From contig NC_134147.1 of the NCBI RefSeq assembly GCF_033958435.1, forward strand, positions 40,604,001-40,668,000: DNA of 64,000 bases, given 5' to 3'. This stretch comes from Carettochelys insculpta. Taxonomy: Eukaryota > Chordata > Testudines > Carettochelyidae. Positions 1-12,722 of the stretch are shown here, piece by piece (the stretch's first letter is position 1; every line of letters begins with the position of its first letter). The notes below the pieces were generated by a model that saw only the letters and a list, made by a program, of their open reading frames with translations, was not told the DNA's origin and made no database searches. Both the position numbers and the translations under genes were made by a program.

Positions 1-2757
1 GCAGAGGCGCCACAACAGCAGCAGCTTCACTGCTGTGGGTACATGAGCTAGTGTCTATGAAGGTCTAACATGCTGCAAGCACAGTGCCTGAACACAATGC
101 AGACATCCCTTCGGTGTTCCCCCCGAGCTTATTCATTTTTATTTTATTGTTTCTATTGAGACCAAAGGTGTCCCAAACCAGAAAAACCCTGGTCCCTGCT
201 TTAGAAGCTTACAGATCGAGGCCCTAGTCCTATTTTGACAACCATGTGGGCCAGGAGTGCTCCTATGCAGTGCTCAGTGTAGAATGCGGGGTGTAACATT
301 AGTTGCAATGCAACGAGGAGGGATCAAGCCAATAAGACTCAGCAATGATCAGCGTGCAGCATTACAAAAACAACATTTTTGGCTTTGTTTATTCATAAAG
401 GTCTGATACTTCCTCCTGCGCACGCTTTTTATAATTTGCTACTGTACATTTTGTACATGCATAGAGTGCACTGGGAAAAATAAAGGAACAAGGGCTAGCT
501 GAGTACATTATACGGTGAAGCAAAACGCAGCATCTGGGGATTCTAAAGACTCCTGACAATCATGGCCTAAATCTACCCGCCCAGTTTCAGTTCTGTGTGA
601 GATTCTTTCTTGAGGTTTCCGCACTGCAGGCTGCCCAGAGTTCAGTGCATGCAGAGGGCACATTGGGTGCTGCATGGAGTCTGGGCATGGTGACAGAGCA
701 AAGCACGCCAGTGATGTTAATGTAGGCAGTGCGAAATGCTACACCTTTTTAAAAGAGGGTCTGGATACATTCCCAGTTTATATGCCTTTGCATGTAATTG
801 CAGCTTCAGGAGCTGAACAAGCTGTCTGGATGGTTTAGTGAGTGACTCTCTCTTTTTAGATAACAACCGCTCTAACCTAAAAACACCTGAGTGACTCATT
901 AGAAGTACAGCCAGAAGACAGACAGACAGACAAGCCATTCTGTCCTGGGCACTGGTGCCCCTTATTTCTGAAGCTATCGAAAGGAAACACAGTTTTAAAG
1001 CAGCTGGCTAATAAAAATCATCCCTCTGGTTTTCGTAAATCAGTTCTCAAATAAACAACAGTCTCTGGTTCAGAGAAGTTGACATGAGGCATACAAAATG
1101 TGGAAAGTTCACTTTACTGTTGTTCACTATTTCCCTCATAAATACATAGGCCAGTGCATTGGAATGAAACCTGTTTTTAGGATATATGTATTGTGACTTC
1201 CGAGGAGCTCAAAAGATGATTTGTATGGTCACCAAAGAGCAGGTCGTCTGTCCTGCGTTCAGCCCAAGTAACCACCAAAATAGTTACTGAACTGAAGAGA
1301 GAAAAGGTGGTAGGATTTCTGTGCTCCCCAGTTTAAGTTTTGTATTGCACCTATCACAGCGCGCTCTCAGGGATTGTTCAAAATCCACAGTAGTTAATGG
1401 ACAGACTCCCACTAGCTTCAATGGCCTTTGGATCAGCCCCGACTGAGTCATCCCTTCCCTGGGAAACTAAACAGGCTGAACTAAATCACCTCTTGCTGAG
1501 GGGAACTGAGAATTAGTTGGAGAGATCTGTGTAGGGATGGGATCCCTGGACACGTCGTTGATTCCCAAATGACCTACTTGCAGTCTACCCCCGTTTCACA
1601 GTGAGCCTCTATCCAGCTGAGCATTACACTGTGCAGTTCTCTGGCAGGCTCTCCCAAAATCTTACCTTCCCAGCAAAAAAACCGAACCACTTGAATTCTG
1701 CTACATAGGCAGGTCAAAATCTGTGTTGAAATTTAGATCCCATATCCAGTTTTACTGCTGAAATCACACACACTTCAGGGAGGTGGCAACAGGCTAACTG
1801 GGTACAGCATTTGGTCTCAAGGATTAGTTTCCACATATAGGTGTAAATTACTGTTACTTTTGCATATGACATTACTGTCAGGAAATGCAATGCACACTGC
1901 ATTGCTCGGTGTGCCTGACAGGCCAATGTTACATCATGACACATCTAAGTGTGAAATGAATCTAGTGAGGTATTTTTATACCCTACAAAGCAAGGGATTA
2001 TAGAATTTTCTATGGCTTTTACACATTGCTTTTCCACCCTCAGTCATTATAATTACTAATCCTCTTGAATGCTTCAGTCTTTAAATGGTTATGGAAGTAG
2101 ATTTTCAGTAGAGTCACGGAAGCTCTCAAGAGTCATTTTCAGAAAAGGAAGACATTCCCCAACTCTCTCACTAAGAAGGCTTCTTCATTAATTAACAGAG
2201 TCATCTGCAGCCTTGTGCTACCCAAATTTCCTCAAAGCTGGGTGTTAAAGCCCATTAACAGGAATTACAGAAACACGCCATAGATATTGTCATAATCATG
2301 AGTACAAGAGTACTAAACCACAGATATAATTTTGGAGCTATACAGAATGATCCCTGTCACTTTGTCACTCTCCTTTGTTGCATCACTCCTGAAGTTAGAA
2401 GGGCAAGTTTTTCTAAGCCAAGAATGTGTAGGTAATATTCTCATCCCCTGTTCTGACCCTTGTACATCATATAACAGAGCCTGAGTGGCATACAAGCCCT
2501 GGTTCTGACGAAGTCCCTTCTTGAAGACAGAGCTGAAGAGTTTGCTCAGCATTCTTCCAAGGACCTCCTGACAAACCCTCGCATTGTGGCCATGGGTCAC
2601 AGCACCGAGCACTTTGGAGTGCCATGCAGAGCTGTTGTCTGAGGAAGCTGCTGTCTCTTAAAAGCCAGTTTGGCTCCTCTCCTTGGGGCCGTGATTACAG
2701 TGCTGTGCCTCTTTGGTCCCACTTGTGCTACAGCTTGGAGCATGTTTCCTAGTGCAA
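1..2757. other. Unannotated non-coding DNA
   Basis: I see no gene, RNA or repeat that I can name here. The open frames are short, overlap on both strands and lack splice-site context or recognisable protein motifs. Intron or intergenic DNA is the simplest reading. Confidence 0.6.
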
Positions 2758-3022
2758 GGTAGACAGGTGTACTTGCACCACTCAAGCTACTGTACTAAAA
2801 ATAGCAGTGAAACAGGAATGTGGGGAAGCACAAGTGACAACTTGGGCTGGCAGCCTAAATACAAATCCCTGCACATCCCCTGATAATACGCTGGTCTATC
2901 CTAGCTACCACCCATGCAACCTCTGGCTACACTGCTGGTTTTGGTGCAATAGCTTAAGCAGAGCTACTCCATTTCTGTCTACACATGCTGGGAAGCATGC
3001 TCCCATCTGCAGTATAATCCAT
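2758..3022. mobile_element. Divergent palindromic MITE-like element
   Basis: The left part (about 2770-2815, containing GCACCACTCAAGCTACTG) is similar to the reverse complement of the right part (about 2925-2975, containing GGTGCAATAGCTTAAGCAG). The same pair of arms recurs in the element at 16021-16300. The outer ends are not sharp and I found no target duplication, so the boundaries are approximate. It is probably a non-autonomous DNA transposon relic. Confidence 0.42.
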
Positions 3023-3070
3023 GGGGCAGAGGTTGGCTTATGTATGGCAAAGCCACTTTTTCTGTGGCTG

Positions 3071-3088
3071 TATTATTATTATTATTAT
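3071..3088. repeat. (ATT)n microsatellite
   Basis: A run of six TAT/ATT triplets lies 30 bp before the large palindromic element that starts at 3119. Confidence 0.85.
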
Positions 3089-3118
3089 GAGGCTGTCTTG
3101 ATGATTGAATATGTCTAC

Positions 3119-3829
3119 GGCTACGTCTACACGTGCACGCTACATCGAAATAGCTTATTTCGATGTAGCGACATCGAAACAGTCTATTTCAATGAATAAC
3201 GTCTACACGTCCTCCAGGGCTGGCAACGTCGACGTTCAACTTCGATGTTGGGCAGCACCACATCGAAATAGGTGCTGCGAGGGAACGTCTACACGCCAAA
3301 GTAGCACACATCGAAATAAGGGTGCCAGGAACAGCTGCAGACAGGGTCACAGGGCGGACTCAACAGCAAGCTGCTCCCTTAAAGGGCCACTCTCAGACAC
3401 AGTTGCACTAAACAACACAAGATCCACAGAGCCGACAACTGGTTGCAGACCCTGTGCATGCAGCATGGATCCCCAGCTGCAGCAGCAGCAGCCAGAAGCC
3501 CTGGGCTAGGGGCTGCTGCACACGGTGACCATACAGCCCCGCAGGGGCTGGAGAGAGAGCATCTCTCAACCCATCAGCTGATGGCCGCCATGGCGGACCC
3601 CGCTATTTCGATGTTGCGGGACGCGGATCGGCTACATGTGCCCTACTTCGACGTTCAACTTCGAAGTAGGGCGCTATTCCCATCCCCTCATGCGGTTAGT
3701 GACTTCGACGTCTCGCCGCCTCACGTCGATTTCAACTTCGAAATAGCGCCCAACACGTGTAGCCGTGACGGGCGCTATTTCGAAGTTGGCGCCGCTACTT
3801 CAAAGTAGCGTGCACGTGTAGACGCGGCC
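3119..3829 (+). mobile_element. Harbinger-like non-autonomous DNA transposon, 711 bp, complete
   Basis: The ends are inverted repeats: GGCTACGTCTACACGTGCAC on the left and, read in reverse complement, GGCCGCGTCTACACGTGCAC on the right. Both continue into a CTAC box. The element is flanked by the 3-bp duplication TAC (3116-3118 and 3830-3832). It is built of nested palindromes around CATCGAAATA and CTACTTCGACGTTCAACTTCGAAGTAG. The middle (about 3360-3600) is not palindromic. It has a short Gln-rich frame that begins M-D-P-Q-L and may be a remnant of the parent element's coding region. A truncated copy of the same family lies at 40943-41532. The PIF/Harbinger assignment rests on the GGC ends and 3-bp duplication only; no transposase is present. 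Confidence 0.72.
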
Positions 3830-4024
3830 TACATGAGCTAGTGAATCACTGCCAGCTCCTAGCATAGACAGCACAGGCAAAGAGCCTAAACTTTTGTCTG
3901 TCTATTGGTTTGGTAAACTTCCCACCACTCTGCTGGGAGCTGTATAATTCCTATTCCAGCACCTCTCGCTCAGCTCACTCCCACCAGCAACACAAATAAT
4001 GGGCCAGCAGAAGCCCATCATAGT

Positions 4025-4333
4025 GGCTGTGTCTACACGGGCACAAATCTTCGAAATAGACATATCTTGAAGATTACTAATGAGGTGCTGAACTGAATAT
4101 TCAGTGCCTCATTAGCATTAGGATGCTTCCAGCCGCAGCACTTCAAAAGCGCCGCTTTCGAAAGCGCGTGGCTTGGCGCGGGTACACGGGGATCCTTTCC
4201 GAAAGGACCCTGCACCTTGTGAAATCCCCTTATCCCGCAATGCTAATGAGATGCTGAATATTCAATTCAGCGCCTCATTAGTAAACTTCGAAATATGGCT
4301 ATTTCAAAGATTTGTGCCCATGTAGACATAGCC
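4025..4333. mobile_element. Harbinger-like MITE, 309 bp, complete
   Basis: Long inverted repeats of roughly 100 bp start GGCTGTGTCTACACGGGCAC on the left and GGCTATGTCTACATGGGCAC on the right (reverse complement). The 3-bp duplication AGT is at 4022-4024 and 4334-4336. Each arm holds its own smaller palindrome (CTAATGAGG...CCTCATTAG), so the single strand could fold into a multi-armed hairpin. There is no coding capacity. Confidence 0.75.
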
Positions 4334-4445
4334 AGTATGTTGTTTATTGGAAGCCATTATAAAAAGTCAATTCCTGGCATGCACCCTGTCTTAAAATCTC
4401 TTTACATTTTGTGCTTGTAACCTAAAAGGGTCATCAAATATGCCA

Positions 4446-4463
4446 CTGCTGCTGCTGCTGCTG
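4446..4463. repeat. (CTG)6 microsatellite
   Basis: Six uninterrupted CTG triplets followed by CTACTG, just upstream of a Penelope-like copy. Confidence 0.85.
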
Positions 4464-4479
4464 CTACTGTCTCTGAAAT

Positions 4480-4606
4480 GTCTTATGTATCTGACGAAGT
4501 GGGTCTTTGGCCACGAAAGCTTATGCTCCAATATATCTGTTAGTCTATAAAGTGCCACAGGACTTCTTGTTTTTGTGGATACAGACTAACACGACTACCC
4601 CTCTGA
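4480..4606 (+). mobile_element. Penelope-like terminal fragment with hammerhead-like core
   Basis: The copy runs from the motif CTGACGAAGTGGG through CCACGAAAGCTTATGCTC to the tail GTTAGTCTATAAAGTGCCAC and ends ACTAACACGACTACCCCTCTGA. The same unit recurs at 6867, 22310, 30789, 37881, 46979, 52319, 57249 and 58671. The order CUGANGA, short stem, GAAA, then AGC-UUAU-GCU-C resembles a minimal hammerhead ribozyme core (4491-4528). An extra A follows CUGACGA, and pairing for helix I works only with a 2-nt offset. The Penelope assignment comes from this motif and from the inverted-dimer habit of the family; the protein-coding part is absent. Confidence 0.55.
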
Positions 4607-4734
4607 TGCAAAATATAGTGTGTTCCTGAATCCTGTATGTTTTGTAAATAAAATATTAGATAATCATAATATAATGAATAATAATATATTTCTTTGCATT
4701 TTAGTATCTCTCAATCAGATGTCTTACAAAATTA

Positions 4735-4895
4735 GGCAAGCATATATTACCCAAATACAGCACAAAGAGAAACTGCAACTCAGAAGTGAAATAACTTGCC
4801 CAAGGTAACACAGCAATTCAGCAGGTACATCAGCTGTATAATCCAAGCATGCTGACTCTCAAGCTCTTTCTCTCACCTTTAGACACAGTGCTGCC
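4735..4895 (-). mobile_element. MIR-like SINE fragment
   Basis: AAGTGAAATAACTTGCCCAAGG followed by TAACACAGCAATTCAGCAGG and, further on, GCATGCTGACTCTCAAGCTC is the usual MIR core and tRNA-related part read in antisense. It is diverged and has no clear ends. Confidence 0.6.
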
Positions 4896-5274
4896 CATGG
4901 TTCTTTAATGGTAATGAATAGTAGATGAAAGCTGATGCTGTCACATGGTTGCAAGAGTTGGGTCAACTAATCTGGGTAATCTCTTTCATTTTACCAATGA
5001 AACTGTTACATGAAAGTTAGCTGCACAGTAAGGGTGGTGATTGGTTGAGATATTGCTGATATCACACTTCTCTAGGATCTTTTATATGCCTCGCTATCGC
5101 ACTGGTTTAATTTGTAAAATCAAACTAACTGAGAACAGTGGGTGATAGACTAAATATCCACATGGTAACAGAACCTGGTGATAGTCTGATTGTTGTTTCC
5201 ATTATGTCACACTGACTCAACAGGCATCCTAGGTGTTTGAGTGACTCAGACTAAGAATAATGGAATCTTATTAC

Positions 5275-5420
5275 ATAAATAATACCTAGCTCTTACTTAA
5301 TGCATTTCATCTGTAGATCTCAAAGGATTTTACAATGGGGACCAGCATCATTTTACAGATGGGGAAATTAAAATATGGATATGGAAAATTATTTGCCTAA
5401 TGGTATTATTATATTAAAGA
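5275..5420 (-). mobile_element. MIR-like SINE fragment
   Basis: The order TAGATCTCAAAGGATTTTACAA, then CATTTTACAGATGGGGAAAT, is the antisense of the MIR/CORE-SINE 3' half. It is an old copy with uncertain borders. Confidence 0.5.
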
Positions 5421-6855
5421 AAAATTAATTCTTTCATCACTAGTCCATGTATCAGTATATTAACCTTGTACTACCAGGCCTTAAGTTCAGAATTTGGGTG
5501 ATGTGTTTCTTACTTTAGTTCATAATTACATGGGATCTTGCAAAAGACTGAGTTACTTTCCATTCCCATTTCACTAGACTCTATAGAGATTTTTTAAAGG
5601 AAATTCTCTAAGGTCCTGATCCAAAATGCATGGCCATTAATGTGAATCCTTCCAAAGACTTCAGTTGGTTTGCGATTAGCTCCTTTGAGGCCTCCCTCTC
5701 ATTCTGCCCCCCTCACTTTACATTCACTCAAAAGAAGACAATTCAATGACTGTTGTGAGAGAAAACACATGAAAAAAAGCTACTATGCCAATACACGTTT
5801 CTATGTTCTGCTGAGTTGTGGCACTAATGGAGACCTGCCTGCAGGGATTATTCTGACAGTTCTGAATGTAGGAGCAGATTTGCAGGAGGTGTCTAATCTC
5901 TGGTCTTTTCAATGGACTGCATTTTCACATTCCTTTGGTGGTTTCTATCCCCATACAGTCTTGACTATAACCTCAATATTTATCATGAATAAGGTTGTAT
6001 GTGTTAGCAGGAAGATAATATGGCCCATTCTAGCAAAGCCTGAAGCATGTGCTTAAAGCATAGAAGCAACCTAACTGGCTTCAGTGGGGTATATAGACTT
6101 CAGTAGGACTAACTGCATGTTTAAAGTTAGCATGTGTGTAAGCACCATCCTGAATTGGGGCCCACCAGAGTAACCCCCTGGCTAGACAGCATGTTTCCAT
6201 TTTGAGCATGCAGGATGATTCTCATGACCATTATTTGCAAAGTCAGATTCATATTCACAACTCAGAGGTGATCCTGCACTGCATTATGGGGCCATGTTTG
6301 CAGTGCGCATCACCCTTGATTCTAATAATGGTTTAAAAAAATACACGCATGGTTCATTCTTTCCACTAGATCAGACATTTAGGGTATGTACATTTAAACT
6401 TTCAGCTTTCCAGTGTTATATTTTATACAATCATATACCGCGACTCATAAGATGTAAGAAAGAATGCACAAGTTACTCAGTGCTGAGTTATTACATAATA
6501 CTATACCATTTAAACAACAGTGTTTGAAAGCTAGTTGTATAGTTGAAAGAGCTGGCTGGTGGATCTTGTAAACTCCAGAGCTCATACACTTACCTGACCT
6601 GAGAGCCATTTTTCATTTTAAAATGTTATCATTATACAGGAAAAGAAAAATATAACTAATTAAGCTAGGTTTTTTTGATCTAAAAATCCATCTCTGACTT
6701 TGTTGGGGAGTCCAGTAGACCAGATCTAAAGCCCATTGAAGTCAGTTGGGGTCTTTTGGTTCATTTCAACGGACTTTGGGTAACGCCCTCAGGGAGTAGC
6801 TAAGGTAAATGACACAGTGATTATGGGTTTAGCACCAAATAATGAACCTGAGATG
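5421..6855. other. Unannotated non-coding DNA
   Basis: AT-rich sequence with no repeat, RNA or exon that I can support. The 128-codon frame at 5670-6056 has no splice context and no recognisable motif. Confidence 0.55.
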
Positions 6856-6866
6856 TAGTTTATGAT

Positions 6867-7084
6867 TAACACATTTATTAGGTCATGAGCTGTCATTGTA
6901 ATACCCACATCTTCAGATGGCTGGAGTAGACAAATAGAATTCTGGGTTTGTCTGCTCCAAAAATGTGAAGAAGTGGGTCTTACCCACAAAAGCTCATGAT
7001 CTAATAAATATGCTAGTGTCTGAGGTGCTACAGGACTGCTTGTTATTTGTGAAGCTACAGACTAACACAGGTACCCCTCTGAGA
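6867..7084. mobile_element. Penelope-like head-to-head dimer
   Basis: The left half (6867 to about 6925) is an antisense piece containing TATTAGGTCATGAGCTGTCA and CCCACATCTTCAG. The right half (about 6965-7084) is the sense unit with GAAGAAGTGGGTCTTACCCAC, AAAAGCTCATGATCTAATAAA and the tail ACTAACACAGGTACCCCTCTGA. Both halves point outward. The 11-bp target duplication TAGTTTATGAT is at 6856-6866 and 7085-7095. The GAAA box of the right copy has become AAAA. Confidence 0.6.
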
Positions 7085-7095
7085 TAGTTTATGAT

Positions 7096-10000
7096 GACAG
7101 GAATAATATGCCTGATGAGAAAAAACCCACTCCTACAACCTTTACTTATGGGAGGAGTCCCATTCATTACCTGTCTGTTACGGATTCAATATTGGGCTTA
7201 GGGAAAATCAATAGTGTGAAGAAATATTATTGTTTTCTTCCTGAACAATTACTAGCTCCTGGGATACTTTTCCTGTATCATTCAAGAGTGTAAAAGCTGA
7301 CTTGTGGCATGATCTTACATAAAATCTTGAGTTATGATGTGATAAATGTGGTGATGATTTATCATTTGCTGCCACATAACCACCACTCTAACATTACTCC
7401 TGTGAGGTCACACTGAGAAAAAGAGCGGATGTCAGCTCCTCAGAACTTCTTAAAGGCACGAACATACCATATATTCTAGTGTTCACTGAAGGAATATATC
7501 AGCGTCCTGTATCACAAGCCAAAAAGCAGGAGCTATTAATATATAATGTTCATGCTGCTTTTATTTTGCTCTATGAATAAATAGATTCTGCAACCTGTTT
7601 CCAAAACAAGTGTCTTTTCTTGCTTGCCTTGCCATGTTGTGTTGCATTTCTACACATTAAAAAGTAAAAAATTATTTAGCCTGAATTGTTAAAATTTTCA
7701 TTAGTGGCAATTTATGTCACTCAAAGAAACCTCCTTGGGAAGAACATGGCATGCTTGTACAAACCTATTATGAGAATTGTCAGAAACATTTGTCCTTATA
7801 AAATATAAATCGACAGTATGTTAGATGATTTAAAGTGGGATCAGTTATTTATTTAAAAACAAACCTGTTTTTTTTTTTTTACTTTCATCAAACCGGGTCA
7901 TGCAGCTAGGATGGGGAGGTTCACAGACGAATGATAATGCCTTTAAATGATCACTAGCAATAATTTATTCAGCTCTTAAAGTGTCCTGTATTGATAATCT
8001 GAAGAGGTATGGCAACCACAGCATAGGAGGTTGTGACAGTCAGCTGGTATAAAAGACTTCAGTGGAGCTATGCCCATCTATGCCATCTGGCTCAGGGTTT
8101 CCGAAGGTGTGCAGATCAAGCTCAGTTTCACTAGCCATGCTGCTACCTGTTTGAGCCAGGACCTGTGTGATGCCCACACTTCTCTCCTGTGTTCCATAGA
8201 ATCTTCCCAGATAAGATAACACAACCTGCTATGTACCTTTGCTGACAGGAACAGTAACAACTGAGCAACTAAAACTAAAACACCTTCTTCCCTTTGTTCG
8301 CAAATGTTGTAATGTTGCTTCCCCCTAAAATCAAAGAATGTGTTTGTCCGGCAAAATGATTTCAGCTGGTGAAGACCTTGAAGAGCAAGGACTTGCTTTT
8401 TGAGATGACGTGAGAGTAGATCCTCACCCAAAACTTTCACAATTTTCACATGCTGAGGTTTATATTCAGAATCCATGTCAAATAAAAATCCAGCCCTATA
8501 TTTACTTGCTGCTGGAGACTTATGTTAGCTAGTAAAGTCTGCATCAGTGTCAGAGAGGTAGATAAATCCTTCAACTTTGTTAAATGTGGAATAAAGGGGA
8601 GAATAACTTGAATTAAATTCCTGTGCCCACTTGAAATGATGTCTGACTGTGCCACTGTACCTCTGCCTGATTTTTGCATGAAAATATTCTCTTTGTCCCT
8701 GTCTGGTGTTCGCCTTCAAAAAAGGAACCCAGGTGAAAAAGCAGGCAATAATGTAAGATTTTTTAAGCAAACAGTTCAATATTTCCTTTAAAACGTTCTC
8801 TGTATTCAAGAGTGCTTTGATTTATATCTTTTCCTACGCTTTGAAACTGCACTTCTTTTAAAAAAAGACCATTCCTGATTTTGGTCTTTTGTTCCTTTAT
8901 GAGCTTTGTCCCTGATTTTTTTTTTTAATGTGGAGAGAGTTGAGAGACGTGTTGTGAAAGGGGAGAAAATAAAATAAAAAAAGTAACAAAAACTTGCAAA
9001 CTGTGTTAAATGCACCTTTTGATCTTTATGTTTCATATAAAGTTCACTATGAAAATCGGTATTGAATTGTACATTAATTTCAATGCTAAATAACTCTTCT
9101 ATTAAAAATCTTAGTTTTCAAATAAAGTGTGGTAATTAAAAGTGAACCAAAAGAGGCAGCAATAAATCAATGTGCACAATGCAGTAAAATATTATAATTA
9201 ATATTTAACTTACATTTGATTACTTTTAGAATAAGTACAAGAAATATCAATTAGAGCATATATTCAAACTTTGCTGCCTTTTTCCCATTATACTGTGGAA
9301 AGGGGCTATTTTTAATTCTGGATATTGCATACAAAATAATACATGGTACCTAATTAAATATAAGGCTGCAATTCAATTGAGAGTTTCTGCTGATGTCATA
9401 AATAATAAGAGCACAGCTCGAGGTATCAATGAATGGCAGCCAAACCCTGAGATTGAATTACAACTTCAGCATTCAGTCTGTGGATCTGTATTGTTATTTG
9501 TAATAGATGGAAAATGATTATTATTATTTTTAAATACAGACAAAAAGAAGGAAATTTGAATTCAAAATCTGTGACTAGGTAGTAAAAGATTAGAACTCAT
9601 GTGATTATACAGAACACAGCCTATTGGAAATTGAAATGTACAAATGTGCCAGTGAGTAATTCCATATTATCAGTCTTCATTCTGTATGTGTGTTTAATGG
9701 GGTGTTTTTGTCAATCTGTGAGCCGCAAGTCCCATTTGTGGGTGCAGATTTTCCCCACAAAATGAACTGTGGGTGTCTGCCTAAGGATTTGTGCTTACAA
9801 CTATCCCATTTGTGCCCACAGTCTTGGTTGTTGTAGATGCAAGTAATCAGATTTGTACCCACAATTCATTTGTGAGCCCAAAAATGTAGGAACAAATTTT
9901 GCAGGCCAAATTCACCACTGTTCTCAAAAGGTGTGCAGACCTGAAATTCTGTAACCTGTCTCAATTAGGTCAAAGGAATTGGTGAACTTCCACCCACCTG

Positions 10001-11982
10001 CACTTCATCCACTTGAAAACCAAGTCCTTGTCAATTTCATCCAGTGTGAATAAACATTTTAAAATCAAAGGGACCTTTCCCATGGCTGACAACACACATT
10101 TCTGATTATGAAATAATACTCCAGAAATTATTACTTTAATTCCCCAAAATGTGACCTTTTAATAACCAGAAATATTTTTATACATCACATTAAATTTTGG
10201 TTATGTCAAGAAAGAGAATGTACTTTATTAACATGAAGGCTTTTTTCAACAAATTGGCTATTGCTACTCCATGGCAGGGCAAGGAGCCATTTCAAACAAA
10301 TTTTGGGAAGGACTAGAACAATTCAGGTGGAGCCCACTGACCACACACCTGTGCAGGAGAGAAAACAGTTGCACTGGCTAAACATAGGCAGTGTCACAAA
10401 TTAGCCCCCACGGGAAAAAAAATCAGTGTTCTACCACCTGTGAAGCCATTGCCCAGAGCGTCACTCAGACAAATGCCTTGCTGCTTATAATGACCAGATT
10501 ACAGCTGATACAGATTTGCCCCTCCAAAAAACCAACAAGAATTTCAAGTAAAAAGGAAAGTATGTTATGTCTGAAACTAAGATTTTGTCTGGTTTGTTCT
10601 AAGAAGAAGAGACAGCCAAGCAACTCTAAATATATACAATTTATCTTACTGTAAAATAGTGATTTATTTTATATATGGGAAAAGAAACTTGCTGTTAGCT
10701 TACGTTTGGATGCTTAAGCAAAATGGTGTTATTAGATCAATTTTACAATCTTTGCTCTCAAAACACCTGTTTAACAAAATATATTTATCTTGTAAAGCAA
10801 GACATGTCCTGATAATATTTTGTATGCCATTCATGCTCTGTTTTAAAGATGGAGACAAACAAATCATGTGGGTACCCAGAAAGTGCTCATGGAAAAATAG
10901 ATGATTCAGCCTACACAATAGCTAAATAGCTACACAGAGTGGGCTTGGTTTTCATATCAGTTACCTGAAAATGTCTAACTGGACTTGTTCCAAGTATTGT
11001 TTGATCAGTATTCAACACTACAGCCAAAGTATGAAAGAGACCTTCAGAAGGTAGGTACTAGAGGACCAGTGAGAAGAAAACACAAAGTTACACTGTGAAC
11101 TTGCACTATCTCCTAATCCATAGAATACATTTCAATGTTCTATATCAAAACACATACACAGCCTATGTTCTGCTGATGCAACAACCAAGATACTGCTGTT
11201 TCTGTAGACCTGACAAATAGAGATTTCAGTTTGTAAAATATATGCTTATACTGATAGGGGAAGATGTGGATCTCACAGTGATGTTTAGAAAATGAAAGCA
11301 GCTGTTCTATGTCCCCAGGCACACAACACTGTAATAATAATCTTGCTCCATGATAAGCTACTGAAGGTGCCTAAGAAATACTCCTCTCTCGTCTCTCGAC
11401 TGATTTTGAGTTACTTCAAAATCTGTTTATTTACTCCCACAATGGTCTGGCGGGGTGTTTCATAAGGAATGACAGGTCGTAACTGTGGCACCTGTTGCAA
11501 CAGCTCTAAAGTTTGGTCTTTCTTAGCTCTTTAAGTGGAAAAGGGGAAGGCTATTAATGTCTTTCACCACTACCACCATTTTTTCCATACACTGCCAGTC
11601 AGTTGACTTGGCCTGGATGATGGGCTTCCACATACAGCATAAGCCCAGCTGTTTCTGCTTGAGTTTTAGCCTAACCATTACTTCAGTTGATGCTGCTACT
11701 GATAGATCAACTATTGCTTTGACTATACAGGGTGAAGTTCTGGGCCCAATGAAATCTATAGGTATTTTGCCATTTCCTTCAATGGGTACCTTTCACTGAC
11801 AACATTTAGCAGGAAGATAGAAGGTTCCACATGTCAGGTGATGCAGACTTCTGAAGTTGTTCCACTTCCCAGTGAATGTAACACTTCAAATGGAGCATCA
11901 GCACACAAAAACCTCTTCACAAAATCCTTGTGTGTGGGAAAAGGGTTTAGATATCTCCTTTTCATAAAGTCATGGAGGAATA
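7096..11982. other. Unannotated, mostly AT-rich DNA
   Basis: I could assign no gene or named repeat. About 8040-8100 contains GACTTCAGTGGAGCTATGCC, which I recognise as a widespread reptile/bird repeat motif, so the open frames overlapping it are unlikely to be coding. About 8990-9480 is AT-rich single-copy-looking sequence that could be conserved non-coding DNA. About 9690-9880 has several spaced copies of CCCATTTGTG/CACAAATGGG-like words. None of this is firm. Confidence 0.5.
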
Positions 11983-12720
11983 CAGTAAACCCTCGAGATA
12001 CGAACAATCAAGTTGAGCGTCTCAGGTTAACATGGCTGCTGTCCCTGACAGTGCCGGAGAAACTGCTCCTGGCAGGGGCAGCAGCCTGACTCTTGCCACT
12101 CCTGACAGAAGTGGTTTCCTGCTCCTGTCAGGAATGGCAACCTGACTTGTAGGTGTCACCCCGATGGGAAACCATGGGTCAGGCTGCTGCCCCGACAGGA
12201 GCAGTTTCCCAATCTCTGGAGTGGCAGGGAGCTGGGAACTAGGTGGCAGACTGGCTCCTGGTTCCCCTTCCCTTGCAGAGCTGGGAAACTGAGCAGGGCA
12301 GCAGCTCTTGTTAGTTTCCTGGCTCCAAGGCTGCTCCCCTTTTCAGGACTTGTTAGTTTCCTGGCTGCTGCTCCCCTTTTCAGTTTCCCAGCTCTGCAAG
12401 TTGAGGAGAGCCATGAATCAGGCTGCTGCCTGGTCTCCAGCTCCCCTCCACTTGTGGGACCTGGGAAACTGACCACTTAGCTAGAAGGTAACTGGTCAGC
12501 TGGTCAGTTTCCTGGGTCTTGCAAGTGGCAGGAAGATGGGAACAAGGCTGCCCCCTGGTTCCTGGCTCTCTGCCACTCTGGGAGCTGGGAAACAGACCAG
12601 CACTGCTGGGCTAGTCAGTTTTCCAGCTTCTGCAAGCCCATCTCCCTTTGACGTGCAGGAAAATTTGATCCAACTGAGGGTTGCAGAAATGCAACTTGCG
12701 CATAACTCGAGGGTTTACTG
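11983..12720. mobile_element. Tigger/pogo-like non-autonomous element, 738 bp
   Basis: Terminal inverted repeats CAGTAAACCCTCGAGATACG (left) and CAGTAAACCCTCGAGTTATG (right, reverse complement) are flanked by TA on both sides (11981-11982 and 12721-12722), as expected for Tc1/mariner-type insertion. The interior is GC-richer than its surroundings. It is made of imperfect repeats around CTGGGAAACTGACCA and AGTTTCCTGGCTC, with no transposase. Confidence 0.75.
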
Positions 12721-12722
12721 TA

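Noticed and set aside
8078..8476. 132-codon minus-strand frame with protein-like composition
   Set aside because: Its 3' part overlaps the GACTTCAGTGGAGCTATGCC dispersed-repeat word and another frame in a different phase. I see no acceptor or donor pair that would make an exon.
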